64,000 nt of DNA. It comes from Candidatus Enterococcus wittei (GTDB taxonomy: Bacteria; Bacillota; Bacilli; Lactobacillales; Enterococcaceae). The translations under genes and the position numbers were made by a program. The DNA lies in NCBI RefSeq assembly GCF_002140175.1, contig NZ_NGMO01000002.1, forward strand, positions 528,826-592,825. Direction: 5' to 3'. This document shows, piece after piece, positions 19,920-29,607 of this stretch. The notes beneath the pieces are model-generated. The model made no database searches. It worked only from the letters and a program-made list of their open reading frames with translations, and was not told the DNA's origin. Position 1 is the stretch's first letter, and every line of letters starts with the position of its first letter.

Positions 19920-20105
19920 TTGGATTTTTTCAAGAGTGCGAGATTTATTTATTTAACTATCACCTTTTTTTTATTTGAATTAGCTAGTCGCTTATTTTTT
20001 GGAAACATGTCTCTAGGTATTCGTTATGGTATATTTTTATTACTTGCTTTGTTTATCGACTATTTATTTCGTTTAGTGCAAAGATACCCGAACAAAAGAA
20101 AATAA
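19920..20105 (+). CDS. Small membrane protein, probable bacteriocin immunity
   Basis: This 61-aa protein has two hydrophobic segments (residues about 10-28 and 34-50) and a basic tail ending NKRK. The start is TTG 19920, with AGGGGG about 8 bases before. It begins 18 bases after the bacteriocin-like gene. Immunity function is inferred from position, size and topology. It resembles the immunity-like proteins at 55421 and 55975 in general character, but sequence similarity is weak. Confidence 0.65.
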   Translation: MDFFKSARFIYLTITFFLFELASRLFFGNMSLGIRYGIFLLLALFIDYLFRLVQRYPNKRK

Positions 20106-20246
20106 AGATTAGCTCAAAAAAACGCGTAGTCATTCTAGGACTACCATGCATCTGACATGCACAGAAGAGCCACAGTTGAAATGGATCATCACTTAAAACA
20201 ATCATAGAATATGGGGCTGGCAATATAATAGAGCGATCAACAAAGA

Positions 20247-20284
20247 ATACCGTAAAACATGAAAAAATGTTTTGCGGTATTTTG
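20247..20284 (+). terminator. Terminator after the bacteriocin-like cluster
   Basis: A 14-base stem, ATACCGTAAAACAT pairing with ATGTTTTGCGGTAT with one wobble, is followed by TTTTGC. Confidence 0.75.
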
Positions 20285-20432
20285 CATTGTTGTAGAGAAT
20301 CAGTTGTAAGAACATTAGCAACTTTCGCCGTAATTGGATGTTCAGCTATATCTTGTTACTGTAAAAGATATATATGTTTGTACTGAGTGAAAAGTGATTA
20401 ATCATGGCACTAATAGAAATAAAGTGGCATTG

Positions 20433-20483
20433 ACTACTTTGTTTTACAAAGTAGTTGACGTGAACTCTATATTGTAATACTAT
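20433..20483 (+). promoter_or_regulatory. padR promoter with overlapping 9-bp palindrome
   Basis: A perfect inverted repeat, ACTACTTTG-TTTTA-CAAAGTAGT (20433-20455), overlaps the -35 box TTGACG (20455-20460). It is followed after 17 bases by the -10 box TACTAT (20478-20483). The position suggests autorepression by the PadR protein encoded at 20537; this is inference. Confidence 0.6.
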
Positions 20484-20536
20484 GTAGTGGTAGTTAGTAA
20501 TACAGAATAGTTAACGATAGAGAAAGGAAGTCAAGA

Positions 20537-20881
20537 ATGAAAAATATGACTGAGATGTTCAAGGGTGTTTTAGAAGGAATCGTTCTTGAAATTATCTCTA
20601 ATAAAGAAACATATGGTTATGAGATTACTCGTACCCTCCAAGAACTGGGCTTTGAAGAGATTGTGGAAGGAACGGTTTATACCATCCTCATTCGTTTAGA
20701 GAAAAAAGAATTAGTGACAGTAGAAAAGAAAAAAAGTGATTTAGGGCCTATGCGGAAATTTTATCGTTTAAACGAACGTGGGGAAGAAGAGCGCAAAGAA
20801 TTTTGGGAAAGATGGGATTTTTTCTCAGGAAAGTTAGAAGAACTGAAAGAAAACTTTGCAAAGGAGAATAAAAATGATTAA
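20537..20881 (+). CDS. PadR family transcriptional regulator
   Basis: This 114-aa winged-helix protein has MFKGVLEGIVLEIISNKETY at the N-terminus. The PadR signature GYEITRTLQELGF, then VEGTVYTILIRLEKKELV, covers the recognition helix and wing, and a C-terminal dimerisation helix follows. GAAAGGAAG precedes the ATG. Its last codons overlap the start of the DUF1048 gene (AAATGATTAA), so it heads the PadR-DUF1048-DUF1048-ABC operon. In such cassettes PadR usually represses the efflux genes until a drug binds. The operator candidate lies at 20433. Confidence 0.88.
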   Translation: MKNMTEMFKGVLEGIVLEIISNKETYGYEITRTLQELGFEEIVEGTVYTILIRLEKKELVTVEKKKSDLGPMRKFYRLNERGEEERKEFWERWDFFSGKLEELKENFAKENKND

Positions 20882-21247
20882 AAAAGAATACTGGAATTTG
20901 AAATATTTGAAAGAACAAAAAAAGAGTATCAGACACAAGTCGCTAGAGTAGAAAAAATGCCAGCAGACTATCAAACACTTTTTCAATCTGTCCATGACTA
21001 TCTTATGGCAAGTTATGGAGGATTTGATGGATTAGATGTGATGCAAGCTGTTTATCATTTGGTTGATGTGCTAGACGAAGCTGTAGCAGAAGGGATCTCT
21101 GCCAAAGAATTTGCAGGTGACGATTTCCTAGATTTTGCACAAAGATTTGGTAAAGAATCGGAGATCCCGACTTGGATGACGAAGAGAGAAGATAAGAAAA
21201 AAGAAAAAATGAACAAAAAAATTCAAAAGAAACTGGGAGGGAAATAA
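20874..21247 (+). pseudogene. DUF1048 protein gene with single-base frameshift
   Basis: From ATG 20874 the frame reads MIKKEYWNLKYLKEQ and stops at codon 26. Inserting one T in TTT at 20897-20899 gives MIKKEYWNFEIFERTKKEYQ and joins the downstream frame (MPADYQTLFQSVHDYLMASY) into a 124-aa DUF1048 protein, matching the 119-aa paralogue that follows. The start overlaps the padR stop. As written the gene is broken. Whether this is a real mutation or a sequence error is open, and the adapter junction 1.5 kb upstream makes error plausible. A shorter product from ATG 20957 (96 aa) would lack the N-terminal helix. Confidence 0.8.
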
Positions 21248-21249
21248 AG

Positions 21250-21609
21250 ATGTCAGCAATGGATTTTATCAAAAAACAATTAGAGGATAAAAAGACTTGG
21301 AGGCTTCAAATGAAACGAGTCAAAGCATTACCGGAAGACTATCGAATCGTCTATAAGGAGATTCAAAATTATCTTTTTAGCTTTTCCGCAGGTAGTGGGA
21401 TGGATACAGTTCATGGAATTTATGACTTGATTGATTTTTTGGAAGAAGGAGCAGCTAGTGACATCCCTGTATTAGATTATATTGGAGAAGATGTCGGTGA
21501 ATTTGCTGAAAACTATCGTCGCTCTATCCAGACCCAATCATGGTTAGATGATGCTAAGAAAAAAGCGTCAAAAAATGTAGAGAAATCTTTAAAGAAAGAT
21601 GGGAAGTAG
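21250..21609 (+). CDS. DUF1048 domain protein
   Basis: This 119-aa soluble, helical protein shares KALPEDYRIVYKEIQNYLF and a GMDTVHGIYDLIDFLEEGAA segment with its upstream paralogue. DUF1048 proteins are found beside PadR and drug-type ABC transporters in Firmicutes; their biochemical role is not defined. GGGAGGGAAATAAAG precedes the ATG. Only two bases separate it from the upstream stop, and the ABC ATPase gene begins at its end. Confidence 0.85.
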   Translation: MSAMDFIKKQLEDKKTWRLQMKRVKALPEDYRIVYKEIQNYLFSFSAGSGMDTVHGIYDLIDFLEEGAASDIPVLDYIGEDVGEFAENYRRSIQTQSWLDDAKKKASKNVEKSLKKDGK

Positions 21610-21610
21610 G

Positions 21611-22366
21611 ATGAATATTCTAGAAGTTCAGGGAGTAAAAAAAGCCTTCAAAGAAAAAGAAGTGCTAAAAGGGATCGATCTTCAAGTAGAGAAAGGGGAA
21701 ATTTTTGCTTTACTAGGGAGTAATGGCGCAGGGAAAACGACGTTGATCTCCATCCTTGCTACATTAGAAAAAATGGATGCAGGAAAAGCAAGTATCAACG
21801 GGTTTGATGTCGAAAAAGAAGCTGGAAATGTGCGTCAGTCTATTTCCTTAACAGGTCAATTTACAGCCGTGGATGAGATTTTGACTGGGCGAGAAAATCT
21901 CGAATTGATCGCAAAACTTCGTAGAGAAAAAGAGCCAAAGGTTGTTGCAGATGAAATGTTGAAAAAAGTTAGTTTAGAAGAAGCGGCAGATAAACCGGTA
22001 GGGACTTATTCTGGTGGAATGAAGCGAAGAATCGATATCGGGATGTCCTTGATTGGCAAACCAGATTTGATTTTCTTAGATGAACCTACGACTGGTTTGG
22101 ACCCAGAAGCCCGACAAGAAATTTACCAGATGATTGTGGAACTAGCAGCCGATGGCACGACTTTTTTTCTCACCACTCAGTATCTAGATGAAGCAGAAAA
22201 ATTAGCTGATCGTATCGCTATTTTACATAATGGTATCATTCTTAGCACAGGCCGGATCGAAGAATTAAAAAAACTATTTCCAAGTCCCAAAGTAGAGTAC
22301 GTAGAAAAGCAGCCAAGTTTAGAAGAAATCTTCTTGGCCATCATTCATAATAAGGAAGGAATCTAA
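21611..22366 (+). CDS. ABC transporter ATP-binding protein (drug-efflux type)
   Basis: This is a DrrA-like ATPase of 251 aa from ATG 21611 (255 aa if the in-frame ATG 21599 inside the upstream gene is used). It has Walker A GSNGAGKTT, Q-loop region LTGQFTAV, signature YSGGMKRR, Walker B LIFLDEPTTGLDP and an H-loop position occupied by Gln (FLTTQYLDE), as in daunorubicin-resistance ATPases. It pairs with the permease that starts one base after its stop and probably powers export of an antimicrobial or lipid. The substrate is unknown. PadR control is likely. Confidence 0.9.
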   Translation: MNILEVQGVKKAFKEKEVLKGIDLQVEKGEIFALLGSNGAGKTTLISILATLEKMDAGKASINGFDVEKEAGNVRQSISLTGQFTAVDEILTGRENLELIAKLRREKEPKVVADEMLKKVSLEEAADKPVGTYSGGMKRRIDIGMSLIGKPDLIFLDEPTTGLDPEARQEIYQMIVELAADGTTFFLTTQYLDEAEKLADRIAILHNGIILSTGRIEELKKLFPSPKVEYVEKQPSLEEIFLAIIHNKEGI

Positions 22367-22367
22367 C

Positions 22368-23123
22368 ATGCTAAGAGATACGTTGATTTTATTTAATCGA
22401 ACCATGAAACATATTACCCGATCCGCTGATACGATCATTACCACTGCCGTGATGCCTATCTGTTTCTTACTGCTTTTTGTTTATGTGTTTGGTGGAGCTT
22501 TGAGACTTTCCATCAGTGATCACACAACGTATATCAATTATCTTTTACCAGGGATATTATTGATGACAGTGGCTTCTGGAGTTTCCTATGTTGGCTATCG
22601 TCTGTATGAAGATAAACAAAAAGGCATGTTTGCACGAATGAAATCGATGCCGATTCGGCCAGCTTCCTTTTTATGGGGACATGTCCTTACTTCGATCATT
22701 GGTAATTTTATTTCTTTAATCGTTGTTTTCTTCGTCGCATTTTTGTTAGGTTTTCGTTCAAGTGCAGGACTTGTTAATTGGTTGGCAGTCTTAGGGATTC
22801 TGTTGTTGACCATCTTGTCATTGACTTGGCTTATGGTCATTCCAGGGATTTCAGCCAAAACCATGACCGGTTCAACGCTTCTATCGTATCCATTGATTTT
22901 CCTACCATTTTTAAGTTCAGCTTTTGTACCAACGGATACTATGCCTGTCGTTGTAAAAGTTTTTGCGGAAAATCAACCAGTGACACCTATTGTAGATAGC
23001 ATTCGCCGATTGCTTGCTGACCAAAGTGTAGGAAGAGAAATTTGGGGAGCCATGGCTTGGTTGGTTTTGATTATGGGGATCTCTTATATGGTTGCCAAAT
23101 ACTTTTATAAGAAAGCCATATAA
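22368..23123 (+). CDS. ABC-2 type transporter permease
   Basis: This 251-aa membrane protein has six predicted hydrophobic segments and the ABC-2 motif region MTVASGVSYVGYRLYEDKQK, followed by GMFARMKSMPIRPASFLWGH. It is the partner of the preceding ATPase and the last gene of the PadR operon. Its final codons (KKAI-stop, TAA 23121-23123) coincide with the edge of an IS200/IS605 element, and the convergent tnpB gene reads 19 bases into it. Its C-terminus looks natural in length. Confidence 0.9.
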   Translation: MLRDTLILFNRTMKHITRSADTIITTAVMPICFLLLFVYVFGGALRLSISDHTTYINYLLPGILLMTVASGVSYVGYRLYEDKQKGMFARMKSMPIRPASFLWGHVLTSIIGNFISLIVVFFVAFLLGFRSSAGLVNWLAVLGILLLTILSLTWLMVIPGISAKTMTGSTLLSYPLIFLPFLSSAFVPTDTMPVVVKVFAENQPVTPIVDSIRRLLADQSVGREIWGAMAWLVLIMGISYMVAKYFYKKAI

Positions 23124-24241
23124 TTGAACCTCTCATGACTAAAGTCACGAATACTAGCATTGATATCTCGATCATGATGAGTATGACAAATAGGACAAGT
23201 CCATTCTCGAATTTCAAGAGATTTCTTGCCATCTTTATGTCCGCATTTGGAACAAATTTGACTAGATGGAAACCACCTATCAACTTTAATGATTTCTCGT
23301 CCATACCAGTCAGCCTTGTATTGTAACTTAGACACAAAACTTGACCAGGAAACATCAGAAATACTTTTTGCCAATTTATGGTTACGCAACATACCTTTTG
23401 TATTTAAGTCTTCAATACAGATAATATCGTGGTTTTTGATAATGTCTGTACTGAGTTTATTTAAAAAATCAGTACGTTGGTTCATTACTTTTTCGTGTAA
23501 TCGAGCCACTTTTTGCTTTTGATAGTTCTTCGCTTCAAAAATATTTTTACCTTTTTGATTGGCTAACAAAGCACGTCTAGACAATTTTCTTTGTTCACGT
23601 TTTAGTTTCTTTTCCATTTTAGAAGTGAATCGATGATTATCCATTTTTTGACCATCAGAAAGAATCGCAAAATTAGTAATACCCAAGTCAATACCAATTG
23701 CAGCATTCATTTGAGGGAGTTTGTAAACTTCTTCTTCACAAAGAATAGAAACAAAGAATTTACCACTTGGATTTTTTCGAATAGTAGCATGTAAGATTCG
23801 CCCTTTGGGCTCTTGACTTTTCGCAAACTTAACAAGACCTAACTTAGGTAGTTTCACAAAATTATTTATAATTTCAATACTATTATTTACATTTTTAGTT
23901 GTATAGCTTTGGATAGGATTCTTCTTACTTTTAAATCGTGGTCGTTTATTCTGCTTTTTAAAGAATCGAGAAAAGGAATCAGAAAGATTTTTCAATGATG
24001 ATTGAATCGCAATACTGTCAACTTCTTTTAACCAAATTGTTTCTACATTTTTTTTCATTTGTGGAAGCATAGCAGAACAAGAATGATAAGATAATCCTTT
24101 CCCAGTAGTCGTATATTCATGATTCCACAAGTTCAAAAAATAATTATAGACAAATCTTGAACAACCAATAGTTTTAACAATCAATATTTTTTGTTCTTGA
24201 TTTGGATAGATTCTAAATTTATAAGCTTTATGTGGTAACAT
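23105..24241 (-). CDS. tnpB: TnpB RNA-guided endonuclease (IS605 accessory)
   Basis: This 378-aa protein has an N-terminal helical/basic region (AYKFRIYPNQEQKILIVKTI) and RuvC-I GIDLGITNFAI (Asp about 185). RuvC-II is CIEDLN (Glu about 270), the zinc ribbon is CSKCGH...CPICHTHHD, and RuvC-III is DRDINAS. All catalytic residues are present. TnpB proteins of this family are known RNA-guided nucleases whose guide RNA derives from the gene's 3' end and element right end, here near 23100-23250. The last six or so codons read through the element end into the permease gene, whose antisense supplies the stop. ATG 24241 has GAGGTGAATCC upstream. Confidence 0.9.
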   Translation of the reverse strand: MLPHKAYKFRIYPNQEQKILIVKTIGCSRFVYNYFLNLWNHEYTTTGKGLSYHSCSAMLPQMKKNVETIWLKEVDSIAIQSSLKNLSDSFSRFFKKQNKRPRFKSKKNPIQSYTTKNVNNSIEIINNFVKLPKLGLVKFAKSQEPKGRILHATIRKNPSGKFFVSILCEEEVYKLPQMNAAIGIDLGITNFAILSDGQKMDNHRFTSKMEKKLKREQRKLSRRALLANQKGKNIFEAKNYQKQKVARLHEKVMNQRTDFLNKLSTDIIKNHDIICIEDLNTKGMLRNHKLAKSISDVSWSSFVSKLQYKADWYGREIIKVDRWFPSSQICSKCGHKDGKKSLEIREWTCPICHTHHDRDINASIRDFSHERFNYMAFL

Positions 24242-24775
24242 ACGGATTCACCTCATTTCTTTTTCTGATTTTGTCTATATATCCTAATTTGTTCTTCTGT
24301 ATTTTCGCTAACAGTAGCTACAAAGTAACTTGGATTCCAAAGATGTCCACCCCAAAAACGTTGTTTAAGTTCAGGATGTTTTTTTAATAAGAGACTAGCG
24401 GATACACCTTTAAAAGCTTTAACAATACTAGGGATATAGTGTTGAGGAGTACACTCAATCAGTAAATGGATAGGGTCTTTGTCTGATTCCATTTCAATAA
24501 TTTTTATATTATTATCATCAGCGATTTGATTCAATAACTGTTTGATATCAATGTCTATCTGGTCATACAAAACATCCTGTCGATATTTTATACACCAAAC
24601 AAGATGATATTGAATAGAATAGACGTAGCCACGCCCATAATGAACTTTTGACATACAAAAACACCTCATGATTATTTTAATATGTGTATTTCTACAAAAT
24701 CAATAACAGTAAGGTGTTTTTGTATTATTTTGTTTATATTTGTCAGTTGTTTAACCTAGCTAAAGCTAGGTCACA
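23119..24775 (-). mobile_element. IS200/IS605-family element carrying tnpA and tnpB
   Basis: The element carries Y1 transposase and TnpB genes on the minus strand, 11 bases apart. The left end contains the palindrome CCTAGCTAAAGCTAGG (24753-24768). The right end contains TGACTAAAGTCA (23138-23149), next to the permease stop codon. There are no terminal inverted repeats or target duplication, as expected for this family. Exact termini are uncertain by about 10 bases. Confidence 0.85.
24253..24654 (-). CDS. tnpA: IS200/IS605 Y1 transposase TnpA with altered HUH motif
   Basis: The protein is 133 aa from ATG 24654 (GAGG nine bases before; an upstream in-frame ATG at 24669 is less likely). It has the fold signature YHLVWCIKYR near the N-terminus and catalytic Tyr126 in IRIYRQNQ. 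The metal-binding HUH motif, normally H-hydrophobic-H, reads P61-I-H63 in DKDPIHLL; the codon is CCT (plus strand 24472-24474). Loss of the first His is expected to impair single-strand nicking. The rest of the protein looks intact, so this may be a recent point mutation leaving the element dependent on other copies. Confidence 0.88.
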   Translation of the reverse strand: MSKVHYGRGYVYSIQYHLVWCIKYRQDVLYDQIDIDIKQLLNQIADDNNIKIIEMESDKDPIHLLIECTPQHYIPSIVKAFKGVSASLLLKKHPELKQRFWGGHLWNPSYFVATVSENTEEQIRIYRQNQKKK

Positions 24776-24830
24776 ACTGAAGCCGATTCATCCCATGATT
24801 GAAATCACGGGTGTTCTCGGCTAATTAATA
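24776..24830 (-). other. Possible remnant of a second tnpB 3' end next to the IS left end
   Basis: On the minus strand the sequence encodes AENTRDFNHGMNRLQL then stop, paralleling the resident TnpB end (NASIRDFSHERFN). It contains the hairpin CCCATGATTGAAATCACGGG (24793-24812), resembling an IS605 right end. It may be a relic of another copy into which this one inserted. The reading is short and the interpretation tentative. Confidence 0.4.
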
Positions 24831-24972
24831 AAAACTGCAGATAAAAGATAGAAATTAGCGAGAGGTACAACGTTCATAAAAAATATCTCCTTTCCTTGAT
24901 GGAGCTAAATAGAGTCGATTCCGCTTTCATGATATAATGAAACTCAGCTTTTAATTAGAGGAGGGGTTATGA

Positions 24973-25338
24973 ATGTTCTACAAATCTCGTGTGATGCTTT
25001 ATGCAGAAGATGTGCTAAAGATCAGTCAATTTTTTATCGAGCAACTTGGTGCTGAAACTGTTGAGACTATCGAATTGCCACAAGGAGATCACAGCATCGT
25101 CTTACGTCTATCAAAAGAATTTGAATTGGCTATCTTTCCCAAGGCTTTTGTTCAACGATTTTCTCCTGAAGTCTTAGGACCACCTCCATCGATCATTTTC
25201 TTTACGAAAGAATTTGAAGCTTTATATGAAAAAATTGAAACGGCTGGTGAAATGATCGAGAACAATGGACTACTCACCTTTAACTTTTCTGATCCAGAAG
25301 GAAATTATTTTGTCATTGGCAAGGCCGGCAATTTATAA
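24973..25338 (+). CDS. VOC (glyoxalase/bleomycin-resistance) family protein
   Basis: This 121-aa single-domain protein begins MFYKSRVMLYAEDVLKISQF and ends with NFSDPEGNYFVIGKAG, the beta-alpha-beta-beta-beta pattern of VOC proteins. Metal-ligand candidates include a C-terminal Glu in DPEGNYF. It could be a metal-dependent enzyme or a small-molecule binder; no substrate can be assigned. GAGGAGGGG precedes the ATG and a TATAAT (24934-24939) suggests its own promoter. It lies between the IS element and the purine permease gene. Confidence 0.75.
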   Translation: MFYKSRVMLYAEDVLKISQFFIEQLGAETVETIELPQGDHSIVLRLSKEFELAIFPKAFVQRFSPEVLGPPPSIIFFTKEFEALYEKIETAGEMIENNGLLTFNFSDPEGNYFVIGKAGNL

Positions 25339-25522
25339 CCCAGGAATAAAAGTAGGTAAACGAAACTCTCCATCACTGAAAAATAGCACTTTATTTTTTA
25401 AATAAATGAGTTGGATTTCAAATAAAGTAGAGTACTGGCTAGATGAGCGGAAGACTAATCCGTTGGCACTCAATCATTCTTTTAGAGAATCTCTATCTGA
25501 ACAAGTAGAATAAATATGTTTG

Positions 25523-25535
25523 AATGTTCGGATTT
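25523..25535 (+). promoter_or_regulatory. PurBox-like site 1
   Basis: AATGTTCGGATTT is the complement of AAATCCGAACATT, a full match to the Gram-positive PurR box AWWWCCGAACWWT. It lies 127 bases before the purine permease gene. The stretch 25339-25661 holds no gene. Confidence 0.6.
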
Positions 25536-25635
25536 TAATCAAAATCTGAATTTTTTGTTTACTTATATCCTTATTTGGGATAATATTAAACACGTTGTTT
25601 TATTAATAAAACTAAATTCAAAGAACTTTTTGATA

Positions 25636-25648
25636 AATGTTCGGTTTT
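25636..25648 (+). promoter_or_regulatory. PurBox-like site 2
   Basis: AATGTTCGGTTTT, the complement of AAAACCGAACATT, also matches the PurBox consensus. It lies 13 bases before ATG 25662. Spacing between the two boxes (about 113 bases) is larger than the usual tandem spacing. Confidence 0.6.
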
Positions 25649-25661
25649 AGGGGGATGAAGA

Positions 25662-26975
25662 ATGAAAGAAAAGATACTTTCCTACTTCGAGATTGAAACA
25701 CTGAATACAACTGTCAGACGCGAGATCTTAGCAGGATTCACTACATTTATTTCTATGGCATATATTTTATTTGTTAATCCGACAGTACTTGGTGCATCTG
25801 GTATGGATGAAGGAGCCGTGTTTACTGCGACAGCACTCGCTAGTGCGATCGGATGTATTTTGATGGGGGTATTAGCACGTTATCCGATCGGGACGGCACC
25901 AGCGCTGGGAATCAATGCATTTTTTGCCTACTCTGTTTGTTTAGGGATGGGTATACCTTGGGAGACTGCTTTAGCTGGAGTATTTGTTGCTTCACTGATT
26001 TTTATTTTAATCACGATTTTTAAATTACGGGAAATGATCATTGACGCGATCCCGACAGATTTGAAATTTGCCATATCTGGTGGAATTGGATTATTTATTG
26101 CCTTTTTAGGGTTAAGTGAAGGCGGCATTATCGTTTCAAATGAATCGACACTGGTTGGTCTAGGTTCTTTGACAGTCGGCTCTACGTGGTTAACTATTTT
26201 TGGTCTAGTAGTTACAGCGATTTTGATGGTACGTCGTATTCCTGGTGGGATCTTTATCGGGATGGCAGCCACCACAATACTTGGGTTGGTGACAGGACTG
26301 ATTCCTATTCCGTCCCAGATCGTTTCAGCAGCTCCAAGTTTAAAACCAACTTTTCTAGTGGCTTTGAAGCATGTTGGGGATATCAACACGTTACAAATGT
26401 GGGTCGTTGTCTTGACGTTCTTACTAGTCACATTTTTTGATACTGCAGGAACTTTAGTCGGTCTTGCGAATCAAGCTGGTTTTATGCAAAATAATAAAAT
26501 GCCTCGTGTAGGGAAAGCATTAGCTTCTGATTCTACAGCTATGTTGGCAGGTTCATTATTAGGAACATCACCAGTAGGGGCCTTTGTTGAATCTTCTGCT
26601 GGGATTGCAGTTGGTGGACGTTCTGGGCTGACGGCTATTACAACAGGAATCTTATTTTTATTCGGGTTGTTCTTTTCTCCGTTATTATCTGTAGTAACCT
26701 CCCAAGTAACTGCACCTGCGTTGATTTTGGTGGGTGTGTTGATGGCACAATCTTTACGTCAAATCGAATGGGGCAAGATGGAAATTGCTATTCCTGCTTT
26801 CTTGATCTTGATCGGTATGCCGCTGACTTATAGTATTTCAGATGGGATTGCCTTAGGTTTTATTTTCTATCCGATCACTATGTTAGCAGCTAAAAGAGGA
26901 AAAGAAGTTTCACCGATTATGTATGTGCTTTTCTTTGTTTTTATTGGATTTATGTGGATTTTAAATGTCAGCTAA
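25662..26975 (+). CDS. NCS2 family purine (hypoxanthine/guanine-type) permease
   Basis: This 437-aa membrane transporter of the AzgA/PbuG-like branch starts ILSYFEIETLNTTVRREILA and contains GFTTFISMAYILFVNP. It also has GTAPALGINAFFAYSVC, and the motif TSPVGAFVESSAGIAVGGRS that forms the substrate site in this family. Twelve or more hydrophobic segments are visible. GGGGGATGAAG is the ribosome site. Two PurBox-like sites upstream support purine-responsive control, consistent with the predicted function. The gene is monocistronic, with a strong terminator at 27008. Confidence 0.9.
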   Translation: MKEKILSYFEIETLNTTVRREILAGFTTFISMAYILFVNPTVLGASGMDEGAVFTATALASAIGCILMGVLARYPIGTAPALGINAFFAYSVCLGMGIPWETALAGVFVASLIFILITIFKLREMIIDAIPTDLKFAISGGIGLFIAFLGLSEGGIIVSNESTLVGLGSLTVGSTWLTIFGLVVTAILMVRRIPGGIFIGMAATTILGLVTGLIPIPSQIVSAAPSLKPTFLVALKHVGDINTLQMWVVVLTFLLVTFFDTAGTLVGLANQAGFMQNNKMPRVGKALASDSTAMLAGSLLGTSPVGAFVESSAGIAVGGRSGLTAITTGILFLFGLFFSPLLSVVTSQVTAPALILVGVLMAQSLRQIEWGKMEIAIPAFLILIGMPLTYSISDGIALGFIFYPITMLAAKRGKEVSPIMYVLFFVFIGFMWILNVS

Positions 26976-27007
26976 AAAATAGATCATTTGGATGATGTAA
27001 TCCTGTT

Positions 27008-27068
27008 AAATAAGTCGAAGAATTCGAAAATCGTTCTTTCTGTTTTCGAGATTCGTCGGCTTATTTTT
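27008..27068 (+). terminator. Terminator after the purine permease
   Basis: A long imperfect stem, AAATAAGTCGAAGAATTCGAAAA with TTTTCGAGATTCGTCGGCTTATTT, is followed by T. A closely similar hairpin occurs at 56212. The sequence from here to 27301 shows nothing else. Confidence 0.8.
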
Positions 27069-27301
27069 TGTACAATTTTTTGAGGAAAGGTTTTGAATCT
27101 AAAACTAACAGTAGGAACACTTTTTGGAATTCAATGATAATGGGGATTGAATAAACTATCTTCAAGGAAAACAATTGGAGAATATGATAGCAACTATGGT
27201 TCTTGGATAAATCACTGAAAAAATGAAAAAGGAAAGTTGATTTTGTATTCTAGATACTTCTGTAAGTTCGTTCACTTTCGCCTACTTTGTTACTTAATTA
27301 T

Positions 27302-27315
27302 TGTTATCGGTAACA
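27302..27315 (+). promoter_or_regulatory. LacI/CcpA-type operator candidate upstream of the glucosidase
   Basis: TGTTATCGGTAACA matches the cre consensus TGWAANCGNTNWCA at 13 of 14 positions and is almost palindromic. Confidence 0.5.
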
Positions 27316-27324
27316 TTCCCCTAG

Positions 27325-29079
<1,755 letters not shown>

Positions 29080-29204
29080 AGTTTAAACCAGAAACAGGGA
29101 ACAAAAGTATGTTGTTTTGATTGTTAAGACGGGATATCTTAGGTTGTGAATGAGCTTGTCAGAAATGGACTTAAAATGACCTTTGAGAAATCAGTTTTTT
29201 CTTT

Positions 29205-29285
29205 TTACGAGTTTTGTTTTTAATAGCAAGAAGCAGCAAATAAAATACCGTTTATCAAGGTTGTGATCACAACGTTTTGATCTAA
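29205..29285 (-). repeat. Intergenic repeat family B, reverse-orientation copy
   Basis: The complement reads CTTAGATCAAAACG...TCACAACCTTGATAAACGG followed by a TTTGCTG-like block, matching the unit at 32979 at lower identity. Confidence 0.5.
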
Positions 29286-29296
29286 GTAGTGAGAAA

Positions 29297-29414
29297 GAGC
29301 GTGGGACAAAAGTATGATTTACTCTTGTTTCACGCTCTAAATACGTATAAACGGCGAAATCAGAGCAACTCATTCTTATTTCTCAGAGTTAACCACTCCT
29401 GTCCCAGCCTCTTG
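29297..29414. repeat. Intergenic repeat family A, copy 2
   Basis: A 41-base hairpin unit (29297-29337) starts GAGCGTGGGACAAAAG and ends TTGTTTCACGCTC. It is followed by TAAATACGTATAAACGGCG and a GTTAACC...CTGTCCCAGCCTCTTG tail. It is nearly identical to the copies at 18980 and 50050. The space 29080-29607 contains only repeats. Confidence 0.75.
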
Positions 29415-29607
29415 TTCTTACACTTTGGATCAACTATTGGCACACCGTTTATCAGCGCTTTGATAGTTCATTTGTTTCTATTTCTTCCCTTAGTCTGAAA
29501 GATTGTATTTAAGAAAGTGACCAAAAGCCATCTTTATGAAATAACTATCCTTTTTGACAAATCGTAGAAAACATAATATGATATGTACGCTAACAGGAGG
29601 TGTAAAA

